Notes under the pieces: generated by a model | Told to the model about the DNA's origin: nothing | The model's input: the letters and a program-made list of their open reading frames with translations, nothing else | The model's database searches: none | Source of the DNA: Chrysophaeum taylorii | Lineage: Eukaryota; Sar; Pelagophyceae; Pelagomonadales; Pelagomonadaceae | Direction: 5' to 3' | DNA: 64,000 nucleotides | Assembly (NCBI GenBank): GCA_029834535.1 | Contig: JAQMWT010000544.1 | Coordinates: forward strand, 185,520-249,519 | In this document: positions 60,242 to 64,000 of the stretch, piece after piece | How the letters are laid out: every line of letters begins with the position of its first letter | Position numbering within the stretch: position 1 is the stretch's first letter | Translations under genes and position numbers: made by a program

Positions 60242-62483
60242 GCGCACGGTCTGGGGGCGTCACCCACCACGGTGAGCTGATAAAGGCCATCGATTTCGGT
60301 CGTCGTGAGAGCTGTACTGAAGACAAGGACATCGTCGATGGCGCCGACCCATCCTAGCAAGGTGCGGGTGGGTGTGCCGCCATCGATGTGCCCAATGACC
60401 AGGTCATCGTAGGGACCGCTCGCGAGCTGCGGCGACGCGTACGTCCCCAATAAGGCGCCATCGACGTGGATCCACACGTCGACGCCGTCGTAGCCGACGC
60501 AAAAGAAGTGCCAGGCGCTAGGATTGGGCACGTCTTGGTCCCGAAATTGTTCGTTGCAATCTTGAAGGATGCCGCCGACGAACGACATCAGGCCGTCGGC
60601 TCGGTTAAAGCGGAGCTTGAACCTGCTGCACGTCTCGTCGTCTCGCAAGTTCCCCGTGTCTCCCGTGTTGAATAGCGCGGTCCATAACTTGTCGGACTCG
60701 TCAGCCCGAGCCCACGCGCAGTAAGTCCTCGGCTCAGCTCCACCGGCAGCGAGGCCATCGCACCTGCGAGAAAGTTTTGCTTTATTTTTTTTTGCGCGAC
60801 GCTCACTCGACGTTGCTAAGGCCGTCGAAGAGGAGTGCGCCTGCCTGGTTGCCGAACCGGTCGGTGGTCGGCGTAGCACCTCGGACCGTGCAGTTCTGGG
60901 CATAGCCAGTTGCGTCGACGGCCAAACCATCTTCGAACGGGTAGTACGCGACCCACGACGTCGCGTCGATAAGGCAATCGTGCGCTCCAATAATGGAAGG
61001 CGGCCAAGTTGGCACGGCGGCTGGCGCCAGGGAGATCGTCGAAGGCGAAAGCGAGCCTGCTGATGGCGCGGACTCCGCTGTTCCGGTCGGCTCGGCAGGG
61101 CTCGAAAAAAACTGAGGTGCCAAAGTCGGCCGCGAGCTGGTGCACTCGAAGCGGACGGCTTGGTTTTGTGGCCACGTCATAAAGGCGCCGCCGCCGCCGC
61201 CAAAGCCGTCGACGGTGGTGACGGGGTAGGCATCACCCGTCGACGCGGATTCGATGCCGGCAACTCCCGAAACGTTGACGAGGACATCGTCATAATAGGC
61301 ATTCAAACCATCATCATCGAAAAAGCGGGAAACCCCGGTACCCCAGCGGATCTCGATGTCACCGGAGGAGAAGAGTTCGGCTTGGAAGTTGGCGTCGGTA
61401 GAAGCGTAAAACAGTCCTTCGAACGTGCTGAGGTTGACCTCCCAACTGAGAATGATCGAGGAGGCAGTGGTGAGCGCGTAGACGCGCTCGGTAGCATCAT
61501 TTCTGAGGTCCCAGTCCGCGTGAGCGACCGCGATCCGGGTATACTTTGAACCGTCGACCAACGCGACGTCCAAGCTCGGATACGGACCGGTCCCAAAATT
61601 TATGTTGCCGTTCGTTCCCACGACGATCTCCGCGTAGGATGCGCCAAAGAATGGAAAGCCCCCGGGAAAGACAGCTTTCGGCAGCGGGACGGTCACGAGA
61701 TGATCGTCTTCCAAATACAATATCACCTCGCTCGCTTCTTCTTGGTTGACGAACTCAAAGTTACTGCTCGTTTCTCGCGTTTCGATCGCACCGCCGCACG
61801 TTCTTGTCGTCGGAGCGAGGGTCGTCGACGGTGCGGCGGTCGCGGAGTCGTCGCTTTCGCAGGTGAAGCGGACGCCCTCAAACTCGGGCCAAGAGGAGAA
61901 TGCGCCACCTGATGACGTGCCCGCGACCGAGGTGACGGGGTAAGCGTTCGTCCCAGCCTTTTCGATACCCGCGCGCGTCGCCTCCCAGGGATCTTGGACG
62001 AGCCTCCCCTCGCCCCATCGTATCTCGATGTCGCCAGAAGGAAACAGTTCGGCTTGAAAGTCAAAATCGACCAAGCTGCAACAGCCCCAACTCACTATAA
62101 ACGACCCTCCCGCGTCGACCACGTCGACGGCCTCGGCGGCACGCAAGTTCAGTACATTACTGTGCGCGACGGCGATGCGAGTGAACTCTGTGCCGTCGAT
62201 TGGATTCGTGTCGAAGAAGGGTATCCTCGTTGCGGGGTCCAAGTTTATGTTACCGTTGGTTCCGACCGTGATATCAGTATACCTCGATCCCAAAACGGAA
62301 ACCCATCGGGGAACGTCGTCGCAGGCAGCGAAACCGTGACCACCGTTGGCTCATCAAAGGCGTCGTCGATCGATATGGTTCGGGTCCCGCCGTCGACGAC
62401 AGCGAAGCCAGCGGAGGGCCTTGGACGCACACCGCCGATGTGTGTGCGACAAGCACAAACCACCGCCGCATCAAAATCAACAT
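60238..62483 (-). CDS. Secreted protein: two VGTNGNI-type repeats and a C-terminal LamG domain
   Basis: A start near 62478 (MRRWFVLVAHTSAVC) looks like a signal peptide, but reading to the mature part needs a frame change near 62430 and another at about 62287, where TTTTGGGATCG has one G too few to give FPFWGSRYTDITVG. From there a ~495-residue frame holds two similar domains (FPFFGASYAEIVVGTNGNIN, YTRIAVAH, FQAELFSSGDIEIRWG, AYPVTTVDG, WPQNQAVRFEC), a Ser/Pro/Thr linker and the start of LamG (AYYPFEDGLAVDATGYAQNC). A 43-bp intron (60806-60764, GTGAGC..CGCAG, phase 2) joins it to the rest of LamG (SAWHFFCVGYDGVDVWIHVD, LGWVGAIDDVLVFSTALT). Probably a cell-surface or wall adhesion protein. Confidence 0.7.
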
Positions 62484-63151
62484 ACTTCCCTTCCCTTCCC
62501 TTCTCTTCCTTTCAACGGGCGCCCGCGGTGGTGGTGGCGGCGGCGGCGGCGACCGCGAGACGATGTAGAGACGCTCGATAGCAACAGAACGAACGTTTCT
62601 GACTCATCACACGTCCTGGAGTTTTCGCGGCGGATTCTTTCTTTCCTCCTACATAGACTCTCTTTGATGAATCTATTAATAATGTTCAGACGGTTGGTCT
62701 TCTTCTTATGGTGGTTGGTGATTCTCAGATTCACTAAAAAGTCATTTTGGTTGAAAAGTGGTTGAACATCGTTCGCAGTGGGTTTTATGGGATATATGGC
62801 CGGGGCTCGGACGGAAAAGTTAGCGACGAGTTGGTCGTCGGTCACATCGCGTTCTCCGCGCCGCATGGCGACAAGCCTGATCATTACTCCCGCCGACTCA
62901 CCTTTCGTCGCCCCTCGTCTACACACCCGGTGACTCTTATCCCAGCGCCACGGCGCTGGGATTTACGCCCCATGCAGCACCGGGCTCTGGCTGTAGTTAA
63001 TTAGTCCGTTCGTCAGTAATAAATGGCACTGCTAGACGTTTATTCGTCAGCCATGAGCCAGTATACTGTATGCATCCATAAACTCCGGGTGTTCGGGACA
63101 GAACCCATGTTCAAAAGCAGAAAAAAATAAACCTCGGCATGTCGGATGGCA
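62484..63151. other. Unassigned stretch upstream of the LamG gene
   Basis: It starts with CTTCC and GGC runs (62485-62565) and contains no supported gene. A short palindrome CCCAGCGCCACGGCGCTGGG lies at about 62940-62960. AT content rises after 62640, which suggests old mobile DNA rather than host gene sequence. Confidence 0.4.
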
Positions 63152-63511
63152 CTAGGGGGGGTGAAGGTGGAGGAGACTATATAAAGGTCCTCGCAATTTG
63201 AAGTTTGCGGGGCTCTCTCGGGATCGCAGGAGGTGGGGCTCGAAGCATCGGCCAGCTGGTTGTGAGGTGCGGTGTCGGCACCTTCGACAGGAGGCGCACC
63301 AGGAGGAGAGTGGAGTGGAGGAGAGGAGAGCATCGCATCTTTGCTTCCGAAGGAGGCGGTTCCAGGGCATGCGGGTAACGTGGCCTCCCCAGCGGAGCTG
63401 CCGGCTAGAGATAAAGGTATTGAAAGTCTCCAGGAGTCGGCGCTGAAGAAGGGTTGAAGTTTTGATATGGTGCTTCTGGAGTCGCCATTGTGTAACGAGG
63501 CACATCATCAC
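63152..63511 (-). pseudogene. C-terminal tail of a LINE-type reverse transcriptase ORF
   Basis: The minus-strand frame reads MMMCLVTQWRLQKHHI, then LLETFNTFISSRQLRWGGHV and TRMPWNRLLRKQRC, which is the familiar C-terminal region of non-LTR retrotransposon ORF2 proteins ((R)LRWxGHVxRM..RL). A Cys/Arg-rich tail follows to about 63152. The RT catalytic domain is not recognised in 63512-64000, so this is a truncated copy or one whose 5' part is too decayed to see. Confidence 0.65.
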
Positions 63512-64000
63512 GCGTGCGCAGTGTGGGTGAGAACATCGTCGTCGGCGATTAGAGATGATTTCGATTAGGCACCATGATTCCGTAAGGAGGAGGAGGGAGG
63601 AAGAGAATGGTGGAGAAGTGGCAGTCTGCGTACATAGAGTTCGCTTGGGTTGATCGAGGACGTCTCTCGAAGCGAAAACGTAATGACGGAACCACTGCCT
63701 TCTTCAGTTGCACGAGTAGACGTAATCACTACCTTGACGAGTATCGAGACCAGATAATCGTACGAAGGGCCGGAATACGACGGTCGTCACCTACGTCTAA
63801 ATTAGAGAGATCGAGGCACCACCATAGGTGGTCGGATCATTATAGAGAATGTTGTTGGCTTGGGAACGAAAAATATTACCTCCTCCGATTTCGGCTTTTC
63901 CGGTGCTTCACGCGTAGGCGTGGAATTCCCAACCTCATCTGGCTGGCAGCAACGCGCTTGATGAGACGCGGCGTCTCCTCACTCACGGTGCGACGGTCCG
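63512..64000. other. Unassigned sequence at the window end
   Basis: No convincing frame on either strand. From its position it should be the upstream part of the LINE fragment if that element reads leftward, but I see no RT motif. Confidence 0.35.

Overview
This is nuclear DNA from a eukaryotic, probably photosynthetic, microbe. A stramenopile (heterokont) alga with a small GC-rich genome fits best, for example a pelagophyte, but the species cannot be fixed from the window. Reasons: the genes are eukaryotic (ORC1 with a BAH domain, SMC1, Tubby, HECT E3 ligase, ecdysoneless/SGT1); the few introns are very short, start GTGAG and end CGCAG; there are long Pro/Thr/Ser-rich S-P-T repeats typical of heterokont surface proteins; and Ty1/copia retrotransposons are abundant. 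Single-copy genes are packed tightly on both strands, sometimes with less than 25 bp between them.

Layout. 1-10.9 kb: three Ty1/copia segments: a pol 3' end with an unusual extra ORF; an inverted pol remnant; and an element that carries a cytosine-5 DNA methyltransferase between its gag-position ORF and its integrase. 10.9-12.1 kb: decayed sequence. 12.1-13.6 kb: a Tubby-domain gene. 13.7-18.5 kb: one gene that I resolve into 19 exons, encoding a predicted secreted-entry, mucin-stalked, single-pass membrane HECT ubiquitin ligase; its stalk is built from an array of tiny symmetric exons. 20.5-36.4 kb: the core gene block: ORC1, a divergent cyclophilin, SMC1, a polytopic membrane protein, an MsrB-fold protein, a heme-oxygenase-fold protein, an S9 peptidase, a coiled-coil membrane protein, an FkbM methyltransferase, a family-16 type methyltransferase and a broken AWAFATAG-repeat gene. 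36.4-41.6 kb: no convincing gene. 41.6-44.0 kb: an unknown protein and ecdysoneless/SGT1.

44.0-51.6 kb: a nested array of five ~0.94 kb units, three forward and two inverted, each holding the decayed end of a Pif1/Helitron-type helicase; one inverted pair encloses the 3' half of a non-LTR retrotransposon ORF (RT thumb plus a PD-(D/E)XK-like endonuclease). 51.6-56.2 kb: a third decayed copia element. 56.4-62.5 kb: a two-CNB-domain gene in several frames, a DoxX-like membrane protein, an acidic lysine-rich protein, and a secreted protein ending in a LamG domain with one intron. 62.5-64 kb: mostly unassigned, with the tail of another non-LTR retrotransposon.

The most interesting items are the DNA-methyltransferase-bearing retrotransposon, the transmembrane HECT ligase with its phase-2 micro-exon stalk, and the inverted helicase/RT array. 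Several genes are broken by single-base shifts at homopolymers or short repeats (for example 7914-7923, near 62287, near 59550, 57290-57440). These may be real decay or residual sequencing errors, so pseudogene calls there are provisional.
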